Assembly (NCBI GenBank): GCA_030267565.1
Contig: BRXU01000008.1
Location: 1,736,001 to 1,800,000 of the forward strand
Reading direction: 5' to 3'
From: Pleodorina starrii
Lineage: Eukaryota > Chlorophyta > Chlorophyceae > Chlamydomonadales > Volvocaceae
Length of the DNA: 64,000 bases
In this document: one piece after another, positions 22,116-32,757 of the stretch
How the letters are laid out: each line of letters starts with the position of its first letter
How positions within the stretch are numbered: the stretch's first letter is position 1
Made by a program: the position numbers and the translations under genes
Notes under the pieces: model-generated
Seen by the model: only the letters and a program-made list of their open reading frames with translations
The model's database searches: none
Told to the model about the DNA's origin: nothing

Positions 22116-24253
22116 AGCGAGGGTGCTGGCCGGCTTGCAGAGGAGGGGAATTCGCGGTTGGCTGCGTACCTGAGGCCGCGACCGAAGTGGGAAAGGGGAT
22201 GCGCGCTGGCAGCTGGCAGTGGGGGTTGAGATGGTTTAGGCGGGGGATGGGGGAAGGGAGCTCGTGTTCCTTGGAAAGGGTGTATTGGCAGGGGTCTTAG
22301 CTATCGATTTCTGGGTCTGTACATGAGCTCTGAGCGTACATAGATAAAACATAATGTGGCATCCGCCGCAGAGCATGATTGCAGGCTCCGTCCTGCGATT
22401 CTGGGTTTCAATTCTGGGTTTCAGTGGGGTTGCCCTTCGGCGCTTTCCGGGCCCGGCTGGTCGCCCTGCGGCCCTGGCCCCAGCGCAGCCCCACCTTCAG
22501 TGTGGGGGAAAAACGGCATGCAGTGTACAGCTTCGGAGGAGTGGCTGACCCTGACGACTCTGACCGTCACCCCTGACTTCCGACTGCGGCGTTTGTCGTG
22601 CGCCGCGACGAGTTCGTTGTCGAGCCGAGGGACGAGGATTCAGGGAGGACGGCTACAGTGGGCTCCAGCAGGCTCGTGCGTGTAGGTCACCACCTGCCGG
22701 GGGTACTTGTATTCACCCATTCGCCTGCCCGAAAAGACATCGCAGAGCTGGCCAATACTGTAGTGACACGTCCGTGTGTGGCCGGCTGAGTGGTGACAGC
22801 GGCTGTGGGCCGGTCGGTCGGTCTGCCCGTCCGTCGATTTTATTCCGTGGGATTAACGTGACTGTCCTGTGATAAGCTGTACGGCATTTGCTCGGTGGTG
22901 GTATGCCACAGAGGTGTCGGAAGTGGGCCATGTATCAAATGGCGGTTATGGCATGCACGCATGCTGGTTAGGACCGACAATGCGACACGCGGAGAGGCAA
23001 ACTGGTGTCAGGGGGGAGCCGCTGGGTGTGAAGAGCGCATGAACGCGGTTTTCCCTGCGTTTCACATGCGTGTAACACAGCCCCCCCCTCTGAGCGCAAC
23101 GTCGGCGTGTGTCGATCTGCCGCCCGCTCGTTTTGGCAACAAGCGGTGTCAAATGCTGTGCAGTGCCGCACGGCATCAATCAACACCGCAGCACTCCATC
23201 CGCAACGCAGCGCAGCCCTCCTTCACGCCCTTCACACGGGCGCGGAGCGCGCCACTACGGTACGCGCGTCCGTCCGTTCGGACGATGCATCGTCCACCTC
23301 AACAGTAAGCTGGCGGCAACGGCCCTCCATTCACGGTAGTTTGTGCAGTACCGGTACTCTTGTCCCGTCGCCCGCCGCGCTGACCCCAGGCCTCACGAGT
23401 ACGGAGTACCAGTCCAGACCCTTCGTGAGCACTGAGCAGCAACAACATGACGGATCGGCGCCGCCAACCCGCTACACGGTACTTAACAACTTAAGACGTC
23501 CGCAAACAATGCAACGCCAGCCAGGCCGTATCTGCGCAGAGTCCACATCTCTGAAACAATTAATGAAGCGACACTGAATTGGCTCAATTCCGAGCAGCCA
23601 GACAGACAGGCAGTGGGACAGCGGCGCACACAAGCACCCGCCCGCTGCCCCGGTCCCATACAGGCGGTCAACCCCACGAATTGTCCTCCTCTGTCCCCCT
23701 CCCCCTCCATCCTCCCCGCCTCCCGTCCTCGCTCAGCGAGCAGGGCTTCTTCGACGACGGAAGGGACGGCGGGGACAGTTGACGGCGCCTGAGGCCAGCA
23801 TTGCATCGCATCGCCAAACCCAACAACAATCGCGCACAGGGGCAGCACGAAGCCCGGGTTCAAGGTTCAAACTATCAAGGTTCAGGGGGTTTAGCCCAGC
23901 CGTTTCATGGAAGCGCAAACGGCGCCGTAAGCGTCTTCCATGCCGTCTTATCGTCGTACGTGCCGCCCACCTCACAGCGCACACACTCCTGCGAAATGAA
24001 ATTGACAATGTTTCCCACTCATTCATTCATTAAAATCGTCTTTGAGCCACGAGCTCTCAGCTCTCAGCCCTCACTGCGGTGCCTGGGCCGTACCGCCATA
24101 CCGCCCGCAGCTGCAACATCGTCGACACTCCCCGCCAAGCGCCCCCGCAACAACAACACAACAACAACCTCCCGCCAGCAAGCACCTGCTCTCCACCCCT
24201 CCTACCCACCTACCGACCTACCTAACTACCTAGCTACCAAGCTACCGGTGCAT
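22116..24253. other. Convergent spacer between the coiled-coil gene and the mTERF gene
   Basis: It should contain the 3' UTRs of both neighbours. No exon, RNA gene or clear mobile element was recognised. GC content and codon patterns are non-coding in all frames. Confidence 0.4.
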
Positions 24254-27200
24254 TTACCAGCTGCCTGTCATGCCCCCGCCCACACTGCGCACCCCGGTCC
24301 ACCGAGCGCCCTCCCGCTCCAGCCAGCCGCTCCGGAACCGCGCGAAATCCGCCAACAGCCACTCCGCGTCCCGAACCTCCCCGGGGCCAGGACCGGGGCC
24401 AGGACCGGGACCGCCGCCGGCCTCCAACCCCCACTCCGCGTCGGCGTCGCCGTCGCTGAATGCGCCCGCGCGGCCGCCGCTGCCGTCTCCCCGCCCCGCC
24501 CATCGGCCGGCGCTGGCCGCGGCTGCGGCGCCCCACACCCATTCCAGGAAGCGCAGGTCGTCCCCCTCAAACAGCGCCGTGAAGCCCAGACTCGGCTGCC
24601 CCGCGTCGCGATCACAGCCACCACCGCCACCACCTGCATCACCACCACTGCTGCTGCTGCTGCTGCTGGCGGCATCATAGCTGTTATTGCTGTTCATGGC
24701 GCTAGTGCTGGTTACAGCGCCTGTGTTGCTACTGCCGCTGCTGCCCCGCCCGCCGGCGTTTGCGGCGGCCGCGTTTGCGCCGCCGGCGGCCTGCAAGGCT
24801 GGGGTAGCGGCGGCGGCGGCGGCGGGCCCGCCGCTGGCGGCGCTTCCCCGCCAGTGCAGTCCCAGTCGCTCGGTGGTGTAGGCGAAGCGGGGGCCGATTT
24901 GCAGCAGCAAGTTCTTGGACAGGAACTGGGGGTACTCGAGCACCTGCACGTGTTTTTGGTGGGTGTGGGCGGTGTCCACGTTGGGCGGAGGGGAGAGGGG
25001 GGCTATCCTATCCTTTGCTGCAGCCCCGCCTCACGCCCCTACCCACATCTTCCTAACCCCACCCGCCCCCCACCCGCCCCGCCCCACCCCCCAACCGGCC
25101 CCGAGCTCCGGCCTATACGTGGATAACCCCCACCCACCCACCCCACCCACCTGCTCCCGGCCACACCCCATCCGCTCCGTCAGAAAGCGCCACTTGCGAT
25201 CCAGGTTGGGCAGCGACAGCGACATCGCCTCGGGGCAGCGGCGCAGCACCTCCGCCGCCTGCTCCCCACTGAGGCCGCAGTCGACCGTCAGGAAGGAGAC
25301 ACGCGCATGCAGCGCCGACTCCAGGTCGCCTGGCAGCCACGGGATCCACGGGATCCGCAACCAGGGAGGGGACAGGGATAAGAGTACGACAGTCTAGCGA
25401 GGCGGTACGAGTAAGAACGGACTGCAGCCAATGAATGGGGAAGGGGAGGGGACAAGGGGAGAGGGGCGCATGCCTGCCTCGTACGTTCCTCCCTGCCTGC
25501 CGCCCCCCCTCCCATCTGCCCGCTGCCGGCCCCCACTCACCCGTGAGCAGTGAGGCGTCCTGGAACAGCAGCCGACACGCGGTCCCCCGTTCGAACCCCG
25601 CCGCGCACAGCAGCTCCACACGAGGCGCCAGATCCGCAGCCGCGTCGCGGGACAGCACCCCCGGGCAGCGGCACAGAAAGTCCCGGACATCGTCCTGCCG
25701 TACACGCAACAAGAGCATGGGGCGGGGGGCGGGAAAGCTCGGGTGGGGAACGCTCCAGGGGCGGAGCTCCGGATGGCCGTATCCCACCGGTGGGGGTAAG
25801 CGGAGACCCCGTGTCCCGCGTGTTGGGTTGCGGGGCGGGAGTGCGTCGGCGGGCGGGCTGGATAGGCGGGCAGGCGGGGTCTCGTAAGCCGTGAGAGCGA
25901 CCCGCCGCCCCATCTCATCTTCATCTTCATCCCCAACACCCGGATGCAGTATTTGTTCACAGCGGGCCCCCGGTGCTGGTACCCCCCCTCCCCCTCCCCC
26001 CTCCCCCTCCCCCCTCCGCCCTCGCCCCCTTCGTGTTTCATTGTTGCAAATTCACTCTTCAAACCCCCCTCTCTCCCTCGGCCCTCGCCCCCTCACCCGC
26101 TGCAGCCCCAGCCCCAGGCGCAGGAAGTCCACCGCGGGGGCCAGGCCGGTAGTCACATCCCGCAGCAGCACCGCTGCATTGCGGGGGAGGATGGAGGCCA
26201 CCACGTCGCGGGGGCCCAGGCCCAGGCTCTGTGAGCAGGGCGAGGGCGGGGGGGTGCGAGGGACGGGGGGAAGGGGGCTTGGGAGGGGGCTTGAGAGGGC
26301 GAGAGGCGGTGATGGTGCTCCCAGCTGGGTTGCGGCAACCCGCCAATGCACGAAATCCCGCAGGGCCAGGGGGGGAGCGGCGGGGGCCAGGGGGGGAGCG
26401 GCGGGGGCAGGGACCCTGGCGCGTACTTGCGTGTTGGCTCCAACTTCCGATCCTGCCGCGGTGCAATGCACGGGCCTTTGCGGCGTGTCGTACCGTGTCG
26501 TGCTCTCGTACCCTTTGGACCGTTACCCAGTGGGCGGGGACCCAAGTGGGTTGGGTCGTGGCTAGGAACGTTTATTTAAATCCCAGTACGGAACCTTCTT
26601 CTCTCGCACCCACACACCGACCCACCGACCCAGCGGCCCCACCGAACCACCGACCCAGCGGCCCCACCGAACCACCGACCCAACGACCCAGCGGCCCCAC
26701 CGAACCACGGCCCCGCCGACCCACCGACCCAGCCGCACACCTGCAGGTAGGCCATAACGTTGCCGGCGTTGAAGAGGCTGCCCCGCGTGAACAGCTCCGG
26801 ACAGGAGCCCAGCAGCGAGAAAAAGTCCTGGCGTGACATGCCGTACGCCGTCAGGACTGCAGTACGGCCACGAGATGTGACGTGACGCGCGGTGTTGTTC
26901 CCATCGGCGTTTGGAGCGGCCGTCGTCGGCAGCGCCAAGTCACCGTCGTCGTCGTCGTCGTCGCCATCGTCGCCGTCGTCAGTCGTTGGCGGTGGCGGTG
27001 ACACAGCAATACGGGCATCGTAGCAAGGTGAAGGCGGTTGGGGAGCGCTTAAGGAGGGCGCGGATGTGTGAGCCGGCGAAGGCACTCTGGCAGCGCTTAC
27101 CGCAATGTGAGGGCAGTAGCCTGCTCGACGGCGACGAGGCTGAGGTGAACGTGGCATATGCCCGGGCGGCTTACGCGCGGAGCTACTACCTACCGGTACG

Positions 27201-27621
27201 TCCCTAGCCGACTGGGGTGTCCGCGGTGCGAGCGCGCCGTAAAGTGCAAAACAACGACTCTTTCCAACTCACAGTCAAGCCACACGCCCAGGGGTACGCA
27301 GAGGAGCTGGGGGTGGCCCACAAGGAGTGTGCGTACTCGCTGCCTGCTTGTGAGCGCCATGAGCGTCTCCAGGGCCGGCTCTGCATTCCTGCTGAATTCG
27401 CCAGCGTCCTGGACCTCATGAAATGTTTCGCTTGGGACGCCCAGGTTGTCCAGGTGCTGGCGCACGCTGATTGGCAGCTCGCAAGCACGATGCTCCACGC
27501 CGCGCGGACCCGCCGTTGCCGAACTCCATGCTCGCGCTGGGTTGACGTGCGGACGACATAGGTGAAGCGTTGCATTTCTCTGCGCTAGCAGCGGCGAGCG
27601 TGTGAGCGCCACCGGCTGCAT
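24254..27621 (-). CDS. mTERF-family protein (organelle nucleic-acid-binding factor)
   Basis: Six exons: 27621-27273, 26856-26741, 26228-26097, 25694-25541, 25329-25151 and 24943-24254. They give 539 aa, all phases closing. Residues 1-45 resemble an organelle-targeting peptide (Arg/Ala/Ser-rich, acid-poor). Then come degenerate mTERF helical repeats of about 33-36 aa with the Leu-Gly-Leu and Cys/Cys-Pro signatures: VMAYLQSLGLGPRDVVASIL, FLCRCPGVLS, EVLRRCPEAMSLSL and the terminal VLEYPQFLSKNLLLQIGPR. mTERF proteins bind organelle DNA or RNA and act in transcription termination, splicing or rRNA maturation. The last exon carries an Ala/Gly/Ser-rich insert of about 100 aa after residue 342, followed by a short C-terminal helical part. 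Intron 2 holds a 25-bp minisatellite. The start is the first in-frame ATG. A Mutator-like element begins 270 bp upstream. Confidence 0.9.
25104..25128 (+). repeat. Dispersed intronic repeat, reverse-oriented copy
   Basis: GCTCCGGCCTATACGTGG followed by ATAACCCCC is the reverse complement of the motif doubled at 15275-15340. It lies in the last intron of the mTERF gene (24944-25150). Confidence 0.7.
26600..26738 (+). repeat. About 25-bp minisatellite in intron 2 of the mTERF gene
   Basis: Units built from ACCGACCCAGCGGCCCCACC and GAACC repeat imperfectly up to the donor side of the exon ending at 26741. Confidence 0.75.
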
Positions 27622-27881
27622 TCTGAACCCAACCCTAGTTGCAGTCAATCCGGATCAGTCTTGCATGATCGACATACGATTTGCAGGTTTTTAATTGTAG
27701 GAATATCTGTTGCGTGAGGGATAACTGCTCGTGGGTCGTGGCTGCTGCTGATATCATTCAAAATATCACGCGTGCTTCAATGGTGAACTTCAAGGACAGC
27801 TCCTTGACACCAAGTACCTAGATCACGACATCTTTTCAAGGATGCGAAGGTAAACAGTCACACACAGGTGAAGAGTCAACA

Positions 27882-27890
27882 GTGTGTACC
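27882..27890 (+). repeat. Left target-site duplication of the Mutator-like element
   Basis: GTGTGTACC directly precedes the left terminal inverted repeat and is repeated exactly at 32749-32757 directly after the right one. Confidence 0.9.
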
Positions 27891-28418
27891 GCAAGTCCGT
27901 TGGAGGCGCCTGGCTCCGCTTAGCGTACGAAGTCGTTGCCTGGATCCGCGGACGCTGAAACTTCGCCTGCAGAGCAAACCAATTATGGCCATATCATTCT
28001 ATGTGCTAGCTGAACACGTAAGTGCCCAGGATCCTGCCCGCGGTCGAGGTTGGTGGCAATTGCCGAGGTGACCGCCCAAGCCTCACTTCCTTGAAGTAAC
28101 TCTTCTGGGTAACAACCCTGACAGTACGTAGATACCAATAGAACTGAAATGGCCACAAGCTGAGGCCCCGGAAACTTAGGAGGTCGAAGACGAGGGCATT
28201 AGAAGCTATGTACATGTCTGTAGAGCCGCTGAACAGTGGCCTTTACATGAATAATAATGAATAAGTGAATTAATAGCAACAGCTGTAGACGGGGCCTGAT
28301 CCTGAAGGGCGCCGGTGTAATGCACATCCTCAACACGAAACGAAGGACCCAGTCGGATAAACGTTCAGGTCGCCAGTCGCAAGTGGCGCTGCAGCAGCCC
28401 CGGAAAACTGGGCATCGC

Positions 28419-28695
28419 GGCTGTTGGCGGCGCCGGCAGCGCCGGTGCTCAGGCGCCCGGGCGGGGTCTCGGCGGTGCCGGCAGCAGCAGCGGCGTCGCG
28501 GCTGTTGGCGGCGCCGGCAGCACCGGTGCTCAGGCGCCCGGGCGGGGTCTCGGCGGTGCCGGCAGCAGCAGCGGCGTCGCGGCTGTTGGCGGCGCCGGCA
28601 GCGCCGGTGCTCAGGCGCCCGGGCGGGGTCTCGGCGGTGCCGGCAGCAGCAGCGGCGTCGCGGCTGTTGGCGGCGCCGGTAGCGCCGGTGCTCAG
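28419..28695 (+). repeat. 81-bp subterminal tandem array, left arm, about 3.4 copies
   Basis: The unit begins GGCTGTTGGCGGCGCCGGCA, with starts at 28419, 28500, 28581 and 28662. At 81 bp (27 codons) it stays open in several frames and generates repetitive Ala/Pro/Arg pseudo-proteins. Confidence 0.93.
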
Positions 28696-28755
28696 GCGGT
28701 ATGGTCAATGCAGTCAAACCAGGGCTGTCGGGTGATGGGGAGCCAACAGCGGGGA

Positions 28756-28858
28756 GGGACGGGTAGACATTAGAGCACGGGCGCCTAATGCGTGACTCAT
28801 ACACGGGGCGCTCGGCGGTACTCCCCCGGGAGTATGCAGGTTCAATTCCTGCCGTCCT
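28756..28858 (+). tRNA. tRNA-like sequence with Pol III B box, left arm (probably degenerate)
   Basis: The T arm is clear: stem GCAGG/CCTGC around loop TTCAATT, giving the box B string GGTTCAATTCC. GGGACG at 28756-28761 can pair with CGTCCT after the T arm as an acceptor-like stem. A long variable-arm-like hairpin ACTCCC/GGGAGT precedes the T arm. GGCGC/GCGCT could be an anticodon stem enclosing a long, possibly intron-containing loop with CTAATG. No anticodon can be assigned safely, the acceptor is imperfect and 103 nt is long, so a tRNA-derived relic or a cryptic Pol III promoter is as likely as a working tRNA. An inverted copy is at 31682-31784. Confidence 0.35.
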
Positions 28859-31681
28859 GTTGCTATCGTTATCCCCAGATACGGCGGCGTGCCTGCGGGC
28901 GGCGGCGCGCCCTACGGCGGGTACCCCGGCAGCGGCTGGAACCCCAGCGCTTGGAGCCACAGCATCGAGAAGGGCGGCAGGGGCCGTCGCAGGGCGGGGG
29001 GCCGCACGCGCGAGGGCCCCCAGGCCGCGGCCCCGCGTGCAGTCGGGCCGCAGCTGTCGGACCGGCGGAGGTGGAGGTGCTGTTGCGCCGCGCTCTCCAG
29101 TCTGCCTTGGGGCGTGGCGGGGGTTGCAAGCGCCGCCCCACGTGCTGTAGTGCTGCCCCGCCCCGCCCCTCCCCACATGCTGCACCCGCGGCGGCGGCGG
29201 CGCGAGTCGGCGCCCGCTGCCCCCCGCCGGTGTGCTGCCCCTGTGGTGCCCTTCCAGCCTGCCGGCCGGCCGGAACCCCAACCGGGCGGCTGCGGCACCG
29301 CACTGGTGCCATGTGCCGGGGTCGGGGTTGGGGTGGCCCAGCGGGTATGGGTTGGGAACCGGCCGCGTGGCCCAGGAGCAGGCACTGGGTGCAGGTGCAA
29401 CGGCGATTGCTCCGCCGTTTGGTTGTTGCCCCTCGGCGGGGGGGGGCAAGGGCGGGGCAGCGCGCGGCGCTCGTGTGAACTTGGGTGGCGAGTTATGCGC
29501 CCGGTGAGTGGGAGATTAGTCAGGACAGGACAGGAGAAATAAGCGCCGACCGGCCGTCAGCGGCATGGGCGACTGGGGCGCATGCCTGAGCCCCGCAGCC
29601 AGGGTCGGTCCGTTCCTCAGCTGGCGGTTGCGCCGTCGCGGCGGTGTGGGGTACCGCCACGGAGGACACCGGAAAGGCCTCCACCGTTCCGCGTCGCTTC
29701 GTTGACGTCCGGACGGGCGGCTCGGTTCGGGAAAGGTCTGGACGGGTGGGCCCTGTTCCGCACCCGTCGATGCGGCAGGGGTGCGGTGGGCAGCCAAGGG
29801 GAGACTGGTTCCCGAAGGGCTTAGGAGCGAGAAGGGGCGTACGTCGGTGGTGGGCAGTGCCGCTGGTCGAGTCCTCGGCGGGCTGGTGGGCGTTGCAGGT
29901 GCTGCTGAGGCCCTGTGCGGTTGGGTGCCGGGAACCAGGCCCCCCAAGGATCAGGTCCAGGATCCGGGCCGGAGTCGGGGTCATGGGACGCCGCAGCAAG
30001 GGTCGGGCGAATGGTGTGTGTGATGGGTTGGGTTGGGGTGATGGCTTCGCCGGTGTTGTGGTGCTGATGGGGAGCGCCGTGTGGGATGGGTCCGTCCGCG
30101 AACGGATTGCCTCACGTGACGCGGTGCGGCGCGCGCGTCATGGCTACGTTGCAGGACCGGAGGTCTGGAGGTCTGGGTTCAAGCTTGGCTGGGGTCCAGG
30201 TTTGGGTTTCCGCATAATGCGTGCGGCGGCTGACTGGAGTTATGGGGGTACCGGCAGCTGAGTGACCCTCGTGTCGTGTTGTAACGTGTCACCGCCTCCT
30301 CGGGGGCGCATCCCCGGCGCTGCACGCACGCATCGCTTCTCCACCCCCGTGTGTCCGCGATATGCGATCCGCAGTCCTTCCCTGATCCGCTTGGGGATAA
30401 GAACAGCGGATCGTGCACCGTCCGGCTTCCGTGCGGCGGTATCGGCACCCGCACGCTGTGAGCAGGACCAGTCCGCATTGTTGCTACGGACCGATATTGG
30501 CTCCCGGTTCGCTTTATCTTCGGTTTCCTTTCGCGGCATATATAAAAAATGGGGCGCACTTATACCGTACTGCCCGTTCGTTGGTTTGCGTCATCCCACG
30601 CATCAATCCCCGTCTGCTGCCGATTCCCCTGGGTGAGCCGGAAGTATTCCGCGAGTGCCGGGGCCCGCTGCTGGAGGAGACCCGACTGGAAGTGGTCGGG
30701 GTCGGGGAGCCCTTGTCGGGCGTACGCTGTAAACTCTTTTTACGTTGCCTGGAGATCAACGTGGTCAGGCGGGCGCGGCGCGCGCAGCTGGCCTACTGTT
30801 TCGCGCATCTGGTCGAACAGCAGTGAGGTGCCGCCGTACGCCAGGGGCTGGGGCGCGGGGCCGGGAGCTGGGTTTATTACAGGGCGGTTCAACTGGCGCG
30901 GGCGTACTGGGAGTAGCGGGTCTTGCGGCAAATCCGTAATGTCTCCTTCCGCGCCCCACGCGCCGTCAACTGCTGGGTCTGGGTCCCATGCCGCGTCCAA
31001 CGGTGGCTGATCTAATCCCGGGTACCACATGCGTCCAACCGCCCTCGGCTCCGTCCCCGGCCCCAGCTCGGCCGATCCCGCGTCCCCCGCCCCTTCAAGC
31101 ATCCCCTCCGTCTCCGTCTCAGATGCCTGTCCACGGGCACCCCGGTGGCGCGCGAGCCATCAGACGCCACCCGCCCAAAGTGCGCGACCTCTCGACCCGT
31201 CCCCTTTCCCTGCCTGCCTGCTTTCCCACCGCTCTCGGCCTGCCAATGACCCCTACGCACCCCCTCAACCCGGTGGCAGGCCCGCCAGCATGTGCCCCAG
31301 CAGCCCCGGCACGGGGTGGGCAAACTTGCACCCTCGGGGCCCCCGGGTGCAGGCCCCACTCGTGGCGTACTGCAGGCAAATCCGCTGCTCCGACCGGCCC
31401 CTGCCAGGGTTCGCCTAAATGCGCGGTTACTAATGTGCCCATGTCGGCTGGCGCGTCAGGTCGCTGCCGCTGCCGGAAATCTTCACGCATCTCTCCCATC
31501 ACGTTGGCCTCTGACCAGGGTCCGGACGTCAACGAAGCGACGCGGAACGGTGGCGGCCTTTCCGGTGTCCTCCGTGGCGGTACCCCACACCGCCGCGACG
31601 GCGCAACCGCCAGCTGAGGAACCGTAGGCCGCGCCGCCGCCCGCAGGCACGCCGCCGTATCTGGGGATAACGATAGCAACA

Positions 31682-31784
31682 GGACGGCAGGAATTGAACC
31701 TGCATACTCCCGGGGGAGTACCGCCGAGCGCCCCGTGTATGAGTCACGCATTAGGCGCCCGTGCTCTAATGTCTACCCGTCCCT
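31682..31784 (-). tRNA. tRNA-like sequence with Pol III B box, right arm (inverted copy)
   Basis: Exact or near-exact reverse complement of the left-arm sequence at 28756-28858, with the same T arm and variable-arm-like hairpin. The same doubts about function apply. Confidence 0.35.
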
Positions 31785-31829
31785 CCCCGCTGTTGGCTCC
31801 CCATCACCCGTATTGACCATACCGCCTGA

Positions 31830-32183
31830 GCACCGGCGCTGCCGGCGCCGCCAATAGCCGCGACGCCGCTGCTGCTGCCGGCACCGCCGAGACCCCGCCC
31901 GGGCGCCTGAGCACCGGCGCTGCCGGCGCCGCCGACAGCCGCGACGCCGCTGCTGCTGCCGGCACCGCCGAGACCCCGCCCGGGCGCCTGAGCACCGGCG
32001 CTGCCGGCGCCGCCAACAGCCGCGACGCCGCTGCTGCTGCCGGCACCGCCGAGACCCCGCCCGGGCGCCTGAGCACCGGCGCTGCCGGCGCCGCCAACAG
32101 CCGCGACGCCGCTGCTGCTGACGGCACCGCCGAGACCCCGCCCGGGCGCCTGAGCACCGGTGCTGCCGGCGCCGCCAACAGCC
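31830..32183 (-). repeat. 81-bp subterminal tandem array, right arm, about 4.4 copies
   Basis: Same unit as the left arm in inverse orientation, with one more copy and private substitutions (for example CCAATAGCC, CCGACAGCC, GCTGACGG). Confidence 0.93.
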
Positions 32184-32748
32184 GCGACTTTCATTGCGAT
32201 GCACAGTTTTCCGGGGCTGCTGCAGCGCCACTTGCGACTGGCGACCTGAACGTTTATCCTGGACGATCCTGTAAACCTTTTGATGACTGGGTCCTTCGTT
32301 TCGTGTTGAGGATGTGCATTACACCGGCGCCCTTCAGGATCAGGCCCCGTCTACAGCTGTTGCTATTAATTCACTTATTCATTATTATTCATGTAAAGGC
32401 CACTGTTCAGCGGCTCTACAGACATGTACATAGCTTCCAATGCCCTCGTCTTCGACCTCCTAAGTTTCCGGGGCCTCAGCTTGTGGTCATTTCAGTTCTA
32501 CTGGTATCTACGTACTGTCAGGGTTGTTACCCAGAAGAGTTACTTGAAGGAAGTGAGGCTTGGGCGGTCACCTCGGCAATTGCCACCAACCTCGACCGCG
32601 GGCAGGATCCCGGGCACTTACGTGTTCAGCTAGCACATAGAATGATATGGCCATAATTGGTTTGCTCTGCAGGCGAAGTTTCAGCGTCCGCGGATCCAGG
32701 CAACGACTTCGTACGCTAAGCGGAGCCAGGCGCCTCCAACGGACTTGC

Positions 32749-32757
32749 GTGTGTACC
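32749..32757 (+). repeat. Right target-site duplication of the Mutator-like element
   Basis: GTGTGTACC directly after the right terminal inverted repeat, identical to 27882-27890. Confidence 0.9.

Larger units (their letters stand above)
27891..28915 (+). repeat. Left terminal inverted repeat
   Basis: About 1,025 bp, matching the reverse complement of 31628-32748. In order it holds a unique outer part of about 500 bp, the 81-bp tandem array (28419-28695) and a tRNA-like sequence (28756-28858). Confidence 0.88.
27891..32748. mobile_element. Non-autonomous Mutator-like foldback element, 4.86 kb
   Basis: The ends are exact inverted copies starting GCAAGTCCGTTGGAGGCG and flanked by a perfect 9-bp direct repeat GTGTGTACC. 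Long terminal inverted repeats (27891-28915 and 31628-32748) differ only by scattered substitutions, an insert of about 24 bp near 32255-32280 and one extra 81-bp repeat on the right. A 9-bp duplication with long TIRs is the signature of MULEs. The internal 2.7 kb (28916-31627) has no transposase I can recognise. It contains a further inverted segment: 29606-29722 against 31520-31620, adjacent to the right TIR but separated from the left TIR by about 690 bp. High arm identity suggests recent insertion. It lies 270 bp upstream of the mTERF start codon. Confidence 0.88.
31628..32748 (-). repeat. Right terminal inverted repeat
   Basis: Reverse complement of the left arm, longer by one 81-bp unit and an insert of about 24 bp. 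Inside it continues into a segment (about 31520-31620) whose counterpart on the left is displaced to 29606-29722. Confidence 0.88.

Noticed and set aside
28199..29449. 416-codon minus-strand frame inside the foldback element, a possible transposase
   Set aside because: It is made of the 81-bp repeats plus Pro/Arg/Ala-rich sequence, has no MULE transposase motifs, and runs across the tRNA-like block.
28419..32183. Regular repeats as a CRISPR array
   Set aside because: The 81-bp units are contiguous without unique spacers, and the host is a eukaryote.
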